A stretch of DNA of 64,000 nucleotides, taken from NCBI RefSeq assembly GCF_001984035.1, contig NZ_CP019449.1, positions 992,001 through 1,056,000 on the forward strand, in the 5' to 3' direction. Position 1 is the first letter of the stretch; the number at the start of each line of letters is the position of its first letter. The translations under genes were made by a program, and so were the position numbers. This DNA comes from Sphingopyxis sp. QXT-31 (lineage in GTDB: Bacteria > Pseudomonadota > Alphaproteobacteria > Sphingomonadales > Sphingomonadaceae). Under the pieces are notes generated by a model. That model ran no database searches and was not told the DNA's origin. It was given only the letters and a program-made list of their open reading frames with translations. Positions 1-8,479 of this stretch are shown piece after piece.

Positions 1-3000
1 CGAAATAGTCGATGTCGTAATCGATGTGGCGCGTTAGGCTGCGCGTCTCGACGATGCGCTCGCTGTGCAGCCGGTCGCGCGTTTCGATCACGACGCGCTC
101 GCTGTTCGGCAGGATATCCTTGGCGCCGAGCTGGTACGGGCCGGTCAGGCCGTTGCCCTGGATCTCGTCGCGGCGGAAACGGTAGGGGGTGTCGGCGGCG
201 AAGGCGGCCGCGGCAACGTTGGGCCCGCGATATTCGGCCTTGCCGCCGTTGAGCGCCCGCTGGTAGCGGGCGAGCTGCGGTTCCGAGATACCGGTCTCGA
301 AATCGCCGAACATGGCGTAGAATTGTGGGCGTTCGAGGCGCAGATAGAGCTTGCGCACCGAGGCGGCGTCGTAACGCGTCTCGTTGCGATCGGCGTAGAT
401 CGTGTAATAGGCGCGCGGGTCGATCACGCCGCCGAAGCGCGCGTCGTCCTTGTCCTTGTCGCTGTCATAAGCGAGCGTCATCAGCCATTTGCCGCGCACC
501 CGGCCCTTGGCATAGAGCGCGAGGCGCGCGTCGCCGTTGAGGTCGTCGAGCGTTTCGGCGACCGGCTCCATGCGGTCGTCGAGCGTGTTGTAGCCGATCG
601 TGCCGGCGGCGAAGCCGACGACGGTCCACGGGCGATCGCCGGGATCGAGCCAGGTTTCGATCGTCTGGTTGCGCGTCACTTTGTCGTCGCGGAAGGCGAA
701 ATCGATCGTCAGCGTGCCCGACGCGGTGGTCGGTTCGAGCTCGATATAGGCGATGCCGTCGTCGCCCGCGATCTTCCACACCGGCCGCGCGCGTTCGAGC
801 CCCGAGAGCTGGCGCGCCTGCTGCGCATCGGCTTCCACGGCGGGGTAATAGGGGGCGGGGACGCTGAAATCGCCGGTGAGGCCGCTGCGAATGGGCTTGC
901 CGTCGCGGTCGGTCAGGCGGACCGCGAGCACCGGGCGCGTCACGCCGTCGGCGACCAACACCGATTTCTCGCGGATCAGCGCTGCGCGCATCGGGGTGAT
1001 CGAATAATGGATGCTGCGCTCGAGCGTTTCGATCGTGACGCCATTGGCGTCCTTGACCGTCGCGACGAGGCGGTTTTCGCCCTCGCGGATCTCGATCCCG
1101 CGCCAGATGCTCACTGCGACCTGGCCGTCGCCCGACTTGCGCGCGCCTTCGTAAGCGAGCGGGTCGACGGGTTTGCCGTTGATCGTCAGCGTCACCGTCT
1201 GCCCCGGCGCATGCTTGATCGCGGCGCGAACCGCCTTGGCGCGCGGATTATGGTCGGGGGCGGGGAAGAGCCAGGCGATGCCCGGGCCTTCGCCCTCAAG
1301 CCAGTCGCGGTTGGCGCCCGCGGCGTCGGGATCGCTGAGCACCACCGGCGCTTCGGCAGACTTGACGTCGGGCGCGGCGCGCGGGGCGCTGGCGATAGCG
1401 CGGAAATCGGCCCGCTTCAGCGAGCCGCCGCGGCCCTGCACGAAGCGCGAGATTGCGCTGCCGGCGCTCGCCGTCGAGCGTGCGCAGTCGATCGGTGCAC
1501 GGTCGAGCGGCAGCGTCGAGGGATCGATCTGCACGACGTGCAGGCCGGGGCGCACGCCTTCGAAATGATAACGCCCGTCCTGGTCGGTGACCGCATAGCT
1601 GCCGTCCTGCAGCATCACGCGCACGCCGCCGATCCCTGCGGCCTTGCCCGGATTGACGCCGCAGCCACCGTCGGTGATGCGCCCGATGATCGTCATCCGG
1701 TCGCCGAGCTGGTCGCGCTTGATCGACACCGTCGCCTCCGAGACGTTCGACGTCGCGCCGCGACTGTCGGTCGCGGTGGCGCGGTTGAGCGCGTTGCCGG
1801 GCTGCGCCGAGACGATGACTTCGGCCAAATAAGTGAGCAGGACGCGCTGCCCCGCCGCGAGCGCGGGCAGGGTGACGCTGAATTCGCGGCCGTTTTCGGC
1901 TACGACCGGGTCGATGCGCACGCCGTTGGCGCGCACGCTGTCGAGCCGCAGCCGCATGCCCTTGGGCAGCGCGTCGCGCACCGTCACCACGCCGCTGGCG
2001 CGCCGCGAATCGCGGTTCGCGACCTCGATCCGGTACTGGATCACGTCGCCGGGCACCGCGACCTGCGTCGAGGTGGTCTTGCGCAGGATCAACTCGCCGC
2101 CGGGCTGGTCGACCGGGATGTCGATCCGCACCGGCGCCGGGTCGGCCAGCGTGAACGCCGCGCCATAACTCGCGGTGGTGATCGTATAGGGCAGGCCGTC
2201 GTCGGGCCTCCGGAAACCGGCCAGCGCCGCGGGATCGGCGGTCGATGGCGCGGTGAAGGGCGCCGGCGGATCGACTATCAGGCGATAGGTGCCGGGCGCC
2301 ACAAAGGGGAAACGATAGTCCCCGGGCGGGAAATTATAGACGGTGCCGCCGCTGTCGGTCACCGTCTGGCCGGTGATGACGCTCGACGGATAGGTCGATA
2401 CGCCGTCGTCGCCGAATACCTCCGCGGGCTGGCCGGTCGCGGCGTCGACGATCCTCACGCGGCTGCCTGCGACCGGGGCGCCGTCGCCGCTGTCGAAGAC
2501 GATGCCGAAGGGATCGACGAGGAAGCTGATCTCGGCCGTCGCGACCAGGTCGGCGTGCGCTGCGTCAGTCACACGCATCGTGACGGTCGATCCGGGCGCA
2601 ACCGACAGGCGGCAATCGCCTTGGACCAAAGGCGGCGGCATGCCGATGGTGTTGATGATGCCGATGAATTCGCCGCTGTTCGCCGCGGTTTCGGACAGGG
2701 TGATACGCTCGCGATCGCCATTTTCGAGCTCGAGCGTCACGACGAGCGTGTCGCGAGCATTGGCATCGATGTTGGCGCTGGTGAGCGTGACGCCCACCAC
2801 GAGGACTTCACCCGCGTGAAAGCGCCCCGTGGGCTGCAGCGAGGCGGGATCGGTCGGAAGCGAGGCGAAAACGCCGCTCGGTTCGATCAGGCTGGGACCG
2901 TCGGTGCCCTGGCAGCGCGTCGGGACGACCGGTGCAGAGACGGAGCCGAGGTTGTTGCTCAGCCGGTAGGTGCGGATTCCCGGCCGCTCGGGGGGCAGGG

Positions 3001-3172
3001 GCGTCACGGTCACGTCGACGCGGTTCGACAGCGTTTGGGCGCTGGAGCCGCTCGCGGTCCATTCGGCCGTCGCGGTATTGGAAATGACCTGGGCGTGCGC
3101 GGTCGTCGCGGGCAGCGTCGCTGCCGCAATCAAAGAGGCCGCAAATGCCAGATATTTCGAGAAAAGGGCCAT
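1..3172 (-). CDS. Large exported DUF11-domain surface protein (C-terminus beyond window)
   Basis: The reading frame is open from an ATG at 3172 to the left edge, so at least 1057 residues are present and the C-terminus is missing. Residues 1-27 form a signal peptide ending AHA before QVIS. A DUF11-type Ig-like domain lies near residues 355-455 (PGDVIQYRIEVAN). A carboxypeptidase-regulatory/SdrD-like domain follows near 494-560 (TDQDGRYHFEGVRPGLHVVQ). From about residue 850 alternating hydrophobic strands (YGRx-like GTIGYNTLDDR, RGKWLMTLAYDSDKD) look like outer-membrane barrel or large beta-sheet repeats. It is the last visible gene of a minus-strand cluster of DUF11 proteins. Role inferred: cell-surface or outer-membrane structural protein. 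A 1047-codon ORF on the opposite strand is its shadow. Confidence 0.8.
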   Translation of the reverse strand, partial: MALFSKYLAFAASLIAAATLPATTAHAQVISNTATAEWTASGSSAQTLSNRVDVTVTPLPPERPGIRTYRLSNNLGSVSAPVVPTRCQGTDGPSLIEPSGVFASLPTDPASLQPTGRFHAGEVLVVGVTLTSANIDANARDTLVVTLELENGDRERITLSETAANSGEFIGIINTIGMPPPLVQGDCRLSVAPGSTVTMRVTDAAHADLVATAEISFLVDPFGIVFDSGDGAPVAGSRVRIVDAATGQPAEVFGDDGVSTYPSSVITGQTVTDSGGTVYNFPPGDYRFPFVAPGTYRLIVDPPAPFTAPSTADPAALAGFRRPDDGLPYTITTASYGAAFTLADPAPVRIDIPVDQPGGELILRKTTSTQVAVPGDVIQYRIEVANRDSRRASGVVTVRDALPKGMRLRLDSVRANGVRIDPVVAENGREFSVTLPALAAGQRVLLTYLAEVIVSAQPGNALNRATATDSRGATSNVSEATVSIKRDQLGDRMTIIGRITDGGCGVNPGKAAGIGGVRVMLQDGSYAVTDQDGRYHFEGVRPGLHVVQIDPSTLPLDRAPIDCARSTASAGSAISRFVQGRGGSLKRADFRAIASAPRAAPDVKSAEAPVVLSDPDAAGANRDWLEGEGPGIAWLFPAPDHNPRAKAVRAAIKHAPGQTVTLTINGKPVDPLAYEGARKSGDGQVAVSIWRGIEIREGENRLVATVKDANGVTIETLERSIHYSITPMRAALIREKSVLVADGVTRPVLAVRLTDRDGKPIRSGLTGDFSVPAPYYPAVEADAQQARQLSGLERARPVWKIAGDDGIAYIELEPTTASGTLTIDFAFRDDKVTRNQTIETWLDPGDRPWTVVGFAAGTIGYNTLDDRMEPVAETLDDLNGDARLALYAKGRVRGKWLMTLAYDSDKDKDDARFGGVIDPRAYYTIYADRNETRYDAASVRKLYLRLERPQFYAMFGDFETGISEPQLARYQRALNGGKAEYRGPNVAAAAFAADTPYRFRRDEIQGNGLTGPYQLGAKDILPNSERVVIETRDRLHSERIVETRSLTRHIDYDIDYF

Positions 3173-3240
3173 GGGCGCTCGGGCAAGGGGGGAGCGCCGC
3201 CGGAATGACCCGGCGTCGCTGCCCTTACCCTGGTCCGCGA

Positions 3241-4296
3241 TCAGTTGACGGTGGCGCGGAAGACCAGCGTGCGCGTCGCGCCCGCCGCCACCGTGGCGAT
3301 CGTCCCTGACACGACGGGCGCGGCATAGCTGCCGCCCGCCGTACCATCGGCGTTGCACGTGCCGCCGCTGACCGTCCCGCCCAGCAGGATCGTGCTCGCG
3401 GTATAGGTCAGCTGCGTTGGCACGCTATCGCTGATCGACACGCTCGTCGCATCGGCAGCGCCCGTATTGGCCACCGCGATGCAATATTCGACCGTCGCGC
3501 CCGGGATCATCTTGGGATTCGAGGTCAGGTTGAACGGGTCGGAGATCACGCGGCTGGTCTTGGTGACCGTCAGCGTCGCCGTCTGCACCGTATAATCGTC
3601 GGCGGCGCTGTGCGCGGCGTCGCGATTGGCGTCGTTGACGCCGATGCCGTCGGCAAAGACGGTGTCCTTGGCCGCGGTGTTGGCGCCCGCAGTCTGCGTC
3701 ACCGCCGCACCCTGGCTGCCCGCGGTGCCGCCTTCACGCGCCGTAGCGCGCAATTGCACCCCCGCCACCGAGCCGTTGGCGAGGCCGGTGGGGATGTCGG
3801 CGAGCACGAAGATCCGCGCCGTCGCGTCGGCGGCGAGTTCGTCGACATAGGTGACGAGGGCGTCGCCCACGTCCCAGCTGCCGACCGTCCCGGTCGTCGG
3901 ATTGTCGCGATAGACGCGGATATTGGTCGCGTTGAAGCTATCGGTGCCGCCATGCGCCGCGGTGCCGCCTGTGATCTGGGTGGCCGCGAGCAGGAAGTCG
4001 AGGACCTCGTTCGACGTGTTGGTCACCTGGAAGGTGGTCACGGCGTTGGTCTGCCCCGGAACGACGCTAGTCGTCACGGTGCCGACTTCTTCGACGAGCA
4101 GATTCACCTTGCGGTCGACCACGAAAGTGTCCGACGCGCTTTGCTGAACCTGGCTCACGCCCCCGACCTGGAAATCGACGGTGGCGGTATTCGTAATCGA
4201 GCTGCCCGCGGTCGTGCCGGCGGCGAACGCCGGCGCGGAGGCGAAAGTTGCAATCGCCGCCAGACCCAAGGTGCCCATGTTCGCCAGCTTGGTCAT
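3241..4296 (-). CDS. Secreted DUF11-like repeat protein
   Basis: A 351-residue exported protein. The start at 4296 (MTKLANMG) is preferred over an ATG 11 codons upstream because AGGAG lies about 7 bases before it. The signal peptide ends ASAPAFA, followed by a motif shared with the neighbouring paralogue (GSSITNTATVDFQ). The C-terminal third is a DUF11-type domain (IPGATVEYCIAVANTGAADA, then SDSVPTQLTYTAST). It shows the same layout as the 4847-5851 protein: an N-terminal strand-rich unit with RVDE/VDRKVNLLVEE, then DUF11. Likely surface-exposed or periplasmic; no catalytic motif is visible. It lies 68 bases upstream of the large surface protein and is probably cotranscribed with it. Confidence 0.8.
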   Translation of the reverse strand: MTKLANMGTLGLAAIATFASAPAFAAGTTAGSSITNTATVDFQVGGVSQVQQSASDTFVVDRKVNLLVEEVGTVTTSVVPGQTNAVTTFQVTNTSNEVLDFLLAATQITGGTAAHGGTDSFNATNIRVYRDNPTTGTVGSWDVGDALVTYVDELAADATARIFVLADIPTGLANGSVAGVQLRATAREGGTAGSQGAAVTQTAGANTAAKDTVFADGIGVNDANRDAAHSAADDYTVQTATLTVTKTSRVISDPFNLTSNPKMIPGATVEYCIAVANTGAADATSVSISDSVPTQLTYTASTILLGGTVSGGTCNADGTAGGSYAAPVVSGTIATVAAGATRTLVFRATVN

Positions 4297-4370
4297 CAGC
4301 TGAACTCCTAGGCTTTGGTTGGTTGCCAATCCCCACCGCCGGCAACCTCTAGGCGGTTTATCCTACTGGA

Positions 4371-4835
4371 TTACTTTACAATTCCCCGGAACATCAGCTT
4401 GCCCGTTCCGCCCGCCGGGATCGGCTTCTGGAACGCCCAGCGGACGTGCGTGACATCGCCCGGCTGCGCCGCGCGCGCCGATCCGTCGCTCATCCGCACG
4501 GTCATTTCGGGAAGCAGACCCCACGTCTTGCCTCCGTCGACCGAAACGAACGGGCGGGTGTCCCCGGCGTCGGCAAAGCTGACCGCGGCGGGCATCGGAT
4601 TGGTGATGACGAACTTGTCGGCCGGCTGCGCGCTCGCGTTGCGATAGTTGAGCACGAAGACCAGCTTGTCGCCGGGAACGACGACCTTGGGCTCTTCGAG
4701 CAGCACGCGCTGCTTGCCGGCGGCGTCGGTCGAGACGCGTTCGACGAACACATTGTTGTCGAGCGCGACCTGATTGGCCGCCAAAGCCTGGCCGGGCAGG
4801 ATTGCCGCGGCTAATGCCAGAAAAAACAGGCGCAT
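4371..4835 (-). CDS. Small exported single-domain DUF11-like protein
   Basis: A 154-residue protein with a clear signal peptide (MRLFFLALAAAILPGQALA) and one Ig-like domain containing VVPGDKLVFVLNYRNASAQP and TNPMPAAVSF, the pattern of DUF11-type conserved repeat domains. Start 4835 is chosen because GGAG sits 6 bases before it. An ATG at 4847 forms a TGATG junction with the upstream gene's stop and is the alternative, adding four residues. It sits between two larger DUF11-like genes, so a structural role in the same surface assembly is inferred. No enzyme motif is seen. Confidence 0.75.
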   Translation of the reverse strand: MRLFFLALAAAILPGQALAANQVALDNNVFVERVSTDAAGKQRVLLEEPKVVVPGDKLVFVLNYRNASAQPADKFVITNPMPAAVSFADAGDTRPFVSVDGGKTWGLLPEMTVRMSDGSARAAQPGDVTHVRWAFQKPIPAGGTGKLMFRGIVK

Positions 4836-4846
4836 AATCTGCTCCA

Positions 4847-5851
4847 TCAGTCGATAGTGGTCCGGAAAGTGACGGTGCGGGTCTGGCCGCCGGCGACGGT
4901 GCCGAGCGCGACGTTGATCCGCGTTCCATTGAAGTCGCCGGCGTCGGTGTCGGCCGCGTCGGTCTGGGTTGTGCCGCCCAGCGTGATCGAACCCGCGACA
5001 TAGCTGGTGTCGGAGGGGATATTGTCGGTGACCGCGAGGCCGTTCACTGACCCGCTGCCCGCCACGGTGGCGACGATCGTGTAGGTGATCGTCGCGCCCG
5101 GAACGGGCTCGCTGCCGCCGAAGGGATCGACGACGACTGCCGACTTGACGAGCGAAACGGTCGCGGCCGAGACGACATAAGCGCCCTGGTCCTGCCCGTC
5201 GGCGCCGGTCGACCCGACGACCGCGTCGCCGCCGCCTTCGCCCTGGCCTGCAAAGCTGGTGCCCGGCGCGCCGGTGCCCGTCCGCGCTGCCGCGACCAGG
5301 TTCACCGTGCCGCGATCGCCGTCGGCGACGCCCGCGGGGGTCGTCGAAAGCACGAAGATCGTAACGCTTTCGTCGGGATCGAGGACCGGGTCGTTGGCGC
5401 CCGGCGTATAGAGCGTGTCGGTGTTGGCGTCGAAAACGCCGTCGCCATTGTCGATGTAAATCTGCGTGACCGCCGGGTCATAATCGTCGCCGCCGCCGTT
5501 CGCGACGGTGGAAAGGGCGAAACTTTCCTCGCCATTGCCGTTGTTGGTGATCGAAAAGGTCAGGAGCTGCGCGGTCGCGCCGGGCGTCGTCGGGACGTCG
5601 GCGGGGTCGCTCGAATCGACGGTGACGTCGAGCAGTTCGTCGACGCGCAGATCGACCTGGTTCGAATCGACCGTCTGCGTGCCGCCGCCGCTGTCGTAGC
5701 TGGCGCTGGCGGTGTTGCTGATGGTCGAGCCCGCGCGCGTTCCGGCGGCCTGGGCCTGCATCGGCAGGGCCAGCGCGAACGCGAGGGCAAGGATGGAAAT
5801 GGCAGGGATGCGGTACTGATGCATCGCGCCCCCCACAGGCGCTTTCATCAT
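4847..5851 (-). CDS. Secreted DUF11-like repeat protein, first gene of surface cluster
   Basis: About 334 residues. The signal peptide includes ISILALAFALALPMQAQA and is followed by GSTISNTASASYDSGGG, the same opening as the 3241-4296 paralogue. The middle region has calcium-loop-like acidic strings (DNGDGVFDANTD). The C-terminal domain is DUF11-type (VPGATITYTIVATVAGSGSV; TDNIPSDTSYVAGS). The start at 5851 follows GGAG by 9 bases; an internal ATG at 5824 would still give a signal peptide. Its stop overlaps the next gene (TGATG), which implies translational coupling. Function beyond an exported adhesive or structural role cannot be assigned. Confidence 0.78.
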   Translation of the reverse strand: MMKAPVGGAMHQYRIPAISILALAFALALPMQAQAAGTRAGSTISNTASASYDSGGGTQTVDSNQVDLRVDELLDVTVDSSDPADVPTTPGATAQLLTFSITNNGNGEESFALSTVANGGGDDYDPAVTQIYIDNGDGVFDANTDTLYTPGANDPVLDPDESVTIFVLSTTPAGVADGDRGTVNLVAAARTGTGAPGTSFAGQGEGGGDAVVGSTGADGQDQGAYVVSAATVSLVKSAVVVDPFGGSEPVPGATITYTIVATVAGSGSVNGLAVTDNIPSDTSYVAGSITLGGTTQTDAADTDAGDFNGTRINVALGTVAGGQTRTVTFRTTID

Positions 5852-6047
5852 GGATTTTGACTCCGATTGGCTGGTCCGTGAGCCGTCAATCGCGGAAAAA
5901 GAGAAATTTCTGGTTAAGACGCTGGTGACCATGGGCGATTCTGATCCAGAACCGGACAGAAGCGACGCCGTTCGCGCTTTTCGCGCGCCGTCTGGCGCCC
6001 CGCCGCAAGCTCGCGTAAGACGAGGGACTTAACAGGGAGACGGCGGC

Positions 6048-7244
6048 GTGGCGGAGAAGAAGGGGGACCAGGACGCCGAGGCGCGCCGCAATCCCCTCGC
6101 GCAGATCGAGATCGACGATTTCCGCCGCGACCGGCTGCTCGCGGCGCTGACGCTCATCATCGGCGCGGCCTTCTGCCTGGCCTTTCCCTTCGCCTTGAAG
6201 GCGGGGGCCGAATTTTTCTTGCCGCTGACCGCCGCGATCGTCATCGCGATCGCGCTGGTGCCTTTGCTCGAATGGCTCGAGCGGCGCGGCGTACCTTCGG
6301 CGCTCGCCTCCTTCCTGTCGCTCGCGGCCTTCCTGATGCTCGTCAATGCCGCGCTCGCGATCATCGTCGTACCCGCGACGGGCTGGTTCGCGCGGCTCCC
6401 CGAATCGATCCCGCGGATCCAGAGCAACCTCGCGCCGCTGATCGACTTCTATTCGACGCTGCAGAAATTCGTCGACAGCACCTTGATGTCGGTCGCCAGC
6501 GGCACCGAGGCGACGGCGCAGGCGGTCGCGGCGCAGGCGCCGTCGTCGGTGATCGACTATTTCATCTCGGCCGCGCCCGCCGCGGCTATTCAGCTCTTTT
6601 TCGCGGTGCTGGTGATCTTCTTCTTCCTCGCGGGCTGGACGCGGCTGCGGCGCGGCACGATTCGCCGCCGCGGCAGCTTCGACGGCGCGATGCAGACCGC
6701 GCGCGTGATCCAGAATGTCGTCGACGCGACCGCCGACTATCTCGCGACGATCACGATGATCAACGCGATCCTCGGCCTGCTCGTCTCGCTGCTGCTGTGG
6801 GCGCTCGGCATGCCTTCGCCCTTCATGTGGGGCGGGATCGTCAGTCTGTGCAATTTCGTGCCCTATCTGGGACCGATCGTCGCCGCGACCTTGCTGGGGC
6901 TCGGCGGGCTGATGACCTTCGACGCGGTGGGGCTGGCGCTGCTCCCGGCGCTGATCTTCATTGCGGTGCACACGATCGAGGCGAATCTGGTCACCCCGCT
7001 GGTGCTCGGGCGGCGGCTGACGATCAATCCGCTGCTGATTCTCGTGTCGCTGAGCTTCTGGGGCTGGGTCTGGGGGGCGCCCGGTGCGTTGCTCGCGGTG
7101 CCTCTGCTGCTGATCCTCCAGACCGTGCTGCAGTCGACCGGAACCCCGGATCTGGCGGGTTTCCTGTTCGAGCACGGCACGCTGACGACCACCGACGAGG
7201 TGCGCGACCGATTAAATCGCACCCACCCCGAAAGCGACGGTTGA
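6048..7244 (+). CDS. AI-2E family (PerM/YdiK-like) membrane transporter
   Basis: A 398-residue polytopic membrane protein with a GTG start preceded by AGGGAG. The N-terminal hydrophobic pairs (about residues 35-55 and 60-95), a central amphipathic soluble region, and the C-terminal block with SLCNFVPYLGPIVAA, HTIEANLVTPLVLG and NPLLILVSLSFWGWVWG match the AI-2E/PerM family (PF01594). Members are proposed exporters of autoinducer-2 or act as ion/proton antiporters; the substrate here cannot be read from sequence. It is divergent from the surface-protein cluster and directly precedes tRNA-Asp. Confidence 0.9.
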   Translation: MAEKKGDQDAEARRNPLAQIEIDDFRRDRLLAALTLIIGAAFCLAFPFALKAGAEFFLPLTAAIVIAIALVPLLEWLERRGVPSALASFLSLAAFLMLVNAALAIIVVPATGWFARLPESIPRIQSNLAPLIDFYSTLQKFVDSTLMSVASGTEATAQAVAAQAPSSVIDYFISAAPAAAIQLFFAVLVIFFFLAGWTRLRRGTIRRRGSFDGAMQTARVIQNVVDATADYLATITMINAILGLLVSLLLWALGMPSPFMWGGIVSLCNFVPYLGPIVAATLLGLGGLMTFDAVGLALLPALIFIAVHTIEANLVTPLVLGRRLTINPLLILVSLSFWGWVWGAPGALLAVPLLLILQTVLQSTGTPDLAGFLFEHGTLTTTDEVRDRLNRTHPESDG

Positions 7245-7287
7245 CAGGCCGGGACGCGGCGCATATTGGCGCTGCTCCCAAGCACAC

Positions 7288-7364
7288 GCGGGTGTAGCTC
7301 AGTTGGTTAGAGTGCCGGCCTGTCACGCCGGAGGTCGCGGGTTCGAGCCCCGTCACTCGCGCCA
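7288..7364 (+). tRNA. tRNA-Asp (GTC)
   Basis: A full cloverleaf is visible. The acceptor stem GCGGGTG pairs with CACTCGC (one G-U pair), the D-arm is TAGCTCAGTTGGTTAGA, the anticodon stem CCGGC/GCCGG holds the loop CTGTCAC with anticodon GTC, and the T-arm is GCGGGTTCGAGCCCCGT. The CCA end is encoded at 7362-7364. Confidence 0.97.
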
Positions 7365-7433
7365 TTCCTTGGTCCCTCGGGACGGAATGGCCACCGCAGC
7401 TTGGAACGCTTTTCAGCAAAAAATATGGGGATT

Positions 7434-7455
7434 GGCGCGGCTTTTCAGCCGCGCC
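7434..7455 (-). terminator. Probable terminator hairpin of the zapA-6S-MTHFS-DUF2842 block
   Basis: A perfect 9-base-pair stem GGCGCGGCT/AGCCGCGCC closes a GAAA loop when read on the minus strand, and the DUF2842 stop codon lies in the loop. On the minus strand the hairpin is followed 3' by a short spacer and then a run of six T. The T run is not immediately adjacent, so efficient intrinsic termination is likely but not certain. Confidence 0.5.
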
Positions 7456-7663
7456 ACCGCCCCAGCTCCATCCAGCGCAGCAGCGGCTTCAGCGGCAGGA
7501 TCCAGACGATCCCCGCGATGACGTAGAACAGGCCCTGCACCAGCACCGGCCATTCGCCCACCCACGGCGACAGGCTGGCGACCAGTCCTGCCCAGACGAC
7601 GATCAGCAGGATGATCAGCAAGATGCCGGCGGGCTTGCGCCAGCTGGGCTGCGGGTCGGTCAC
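7445..7663 (-). CDS. DUF2842 family small membrane protein
   Basis: A 72-residue protein starting at a GTG that overlaps the TGA of the upstream cyclo-ligase gene by four bases (GTGA), with GAGAG a few bases upstream. Two transmembrane segments are visible (GILLIILLIVVWAGLVASL and LVQGLFYVIAGIVWILPL), followed by the family signature LKPLLRWMELGRWRG. DUF2842 (PF11003) is confined mostly to alphaproteobacteria and has no known function. The longer ORF in this frame reaching upstream is an overlap with the cyclo-ligase gene and is not used. Confidence 0.85.
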   Translation of the reverse strand: MTDPQPSWRKPAGILLIILLIVVWAGLVASLSPWVGEWPVLVQGLFYVIAGIVWILPLKPLLRWMELGRWRG

Positions 7664-8241
7664 AATCTCTCTCCGGTCACGATAAATTCCTGTTCGGTCA
7701 GCACCGCGTCGAGCGGCATGTCGGTGGCCTCCAGCGGCATGGCATCGACTTCCTGCACCGACCAGCCGATTCCGATGCGCAAAGCGGTGGAATGCGCGGC
7801 GAACCAGCGGTCGTAGTGCCCGCCGCCCTGGCCGATGCGCGCGCCGCGGCGGTTGAAGCCGACGAGCGGGCAAAAGACCAGCGTCGGCACCGCCGATTCG
7901 GCCTCGTCGGCGGGCTGGCGGCTGCCCCACGGCCCTTTGACGAGCGCATCGCCGGGGTTCCATCGCCGGAAGCCCATCGTCTCGATACGGCCTTCATGGT
8001 GGGGCAGGGCGAGCTTCCCTGCTGCGGCATGGTCGCCGAGCATCTGCAGGACGTCGGGCTCGTCGCCCCAGGCGGCATAGGCGCCGATCATAGACTGCGC
8101 GCCCAGCAGTTCGGCGAGCGGCGCAGGAACGGCGCGAAACGCCGCAAAGCGCGTGAACTCGTCGAGGTTCGCGGCGAAATGGCGCCGGCGAAAGCGCAGC
8201 TTCTCGCGCAATTGTTGTTTCTGGCCGGACATGTCGGTCAT
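7660..8241 (-). CDS. 5-formyltetrahydrofolate cyclo-ligase
   Basis: A 193-residue enzyme of the MTHFS/YgfA family, which converts 5-formyl-THF and ATP to 5,10-methenyl-THF in the cytosol. Motifs are an N-terminal basic helix (REKLRFRRRHF), LVFCPLVGFNRRGARIGQGGGHYDR (catalytic and ATP-phosphate loop), and the C-terminal EVDAMPLEATDMPLDAVLTE. The start at 8241 (MTDMSGQK) is chosen over an upstream ATG at 8298 because the longer form would run into the 6S RNA. Gene order zapA, 6S RNA, MTHFS is conserved from gamma- to alphaproteobacteria. It is translationally coupled to DUF2842. Confidence 0.93.
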   Translation of the reverse strand: MTDMSGQKQQLREKLRFRRRHFAANLDEFTRFAAFRAVPAPLAELLGAQSMIGAYAAWGDEPDVLQMLGDHAAAGKLALPHHEGRIETMGFRRWNPGDALVKGPWGSRQPADEAESAVPTLVFCPLVGFNRRGARIGQGGGHYDRWFAAHSTALRIGIGWSVQEVDAMPLEATDMPLDAVLTEQEFIVTGERL

Positions 8242-8284
8242 CGCCGTCTCTCGGCCCTTTTTGTCCGGTCGGCTGCAGGGGGTT

Positions 8285-8444
8285 GGCGGGCCCACCATGG
8301 GTCGTTTGCTGGAAGATCCTCTGACGCCAGTAACGTCAGGTGGGGACCATATACGTCGGACCAGGGTCCGGGTAGGGACAGCCCCCTAGGATGATGTATC
8401 GCCTCAGGGATTTTCGCAAAAGCTCGTGCCGGGCAGTACCCGCC
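8285..8444 (-). ncRNA. ssrS: 6S RNA
   Basis: The segment lies on the minus strand between zapA and the 5-formyl-THF cyclo-ligase gene, the classic 6S RNA location. The ends pair (GGCGGG at 8444 with CCCGCC ending at 8285). The internal block TCCCTGAGGCGATACATCAT closely resembles the E. coli 6S segment CCCUGAGCCGAUAUUUCAU. Further self-complementary blocks (GGACC/GGTCC, GACGTTACTGGCGTC) fit a long irregular rod. 6S RNA binds the sigma-70 RNA polymerase holoenzyme and dampens transcription when growth slows. Ends are placed from pairing and from the promoter, so they are approximate by several bases. Confidence 0.8.
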
Positions 8445-8450
8445 GCCCCT

Positions 8451-8479
8451 TATGTAGGGCCGCGGCCGCGCTTTCTCAA
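8451..8479 (-). promoter_or_regulatory. Sigma-70-type promoter of 6S RNA
   Basis: On the minus strand TTGAGA (8479-8474) and TACATA (8456-8451) are separated by exactly 17 bases. The predicted 5' end of the RNA begins about 7 bases downstream of the -10 box. The -35 box overlaps the last codons of zapA, so 6S RNA can be made independently of the zapA transcript. Confidence 0.6.

Noticed and set aside
65..3208. 1047-codon open frame on the plus strand
   Set aside because: It is antisense to the DUF11 surface protein, which has a signal peptide and recognisable domains. The plus-strand translation is Arg/Ala/His/Asp-rich with no motif, typical of shadow frames in GC-rich DNA.
7361..7391. Hairpin directly after tRNA-Asp (GCCATTCC ... 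GGAATGGC), considered as terminator or att site
   Set aside because: It has no T run, and there is no integrase or second copy in the window. It may be a trailer structure.
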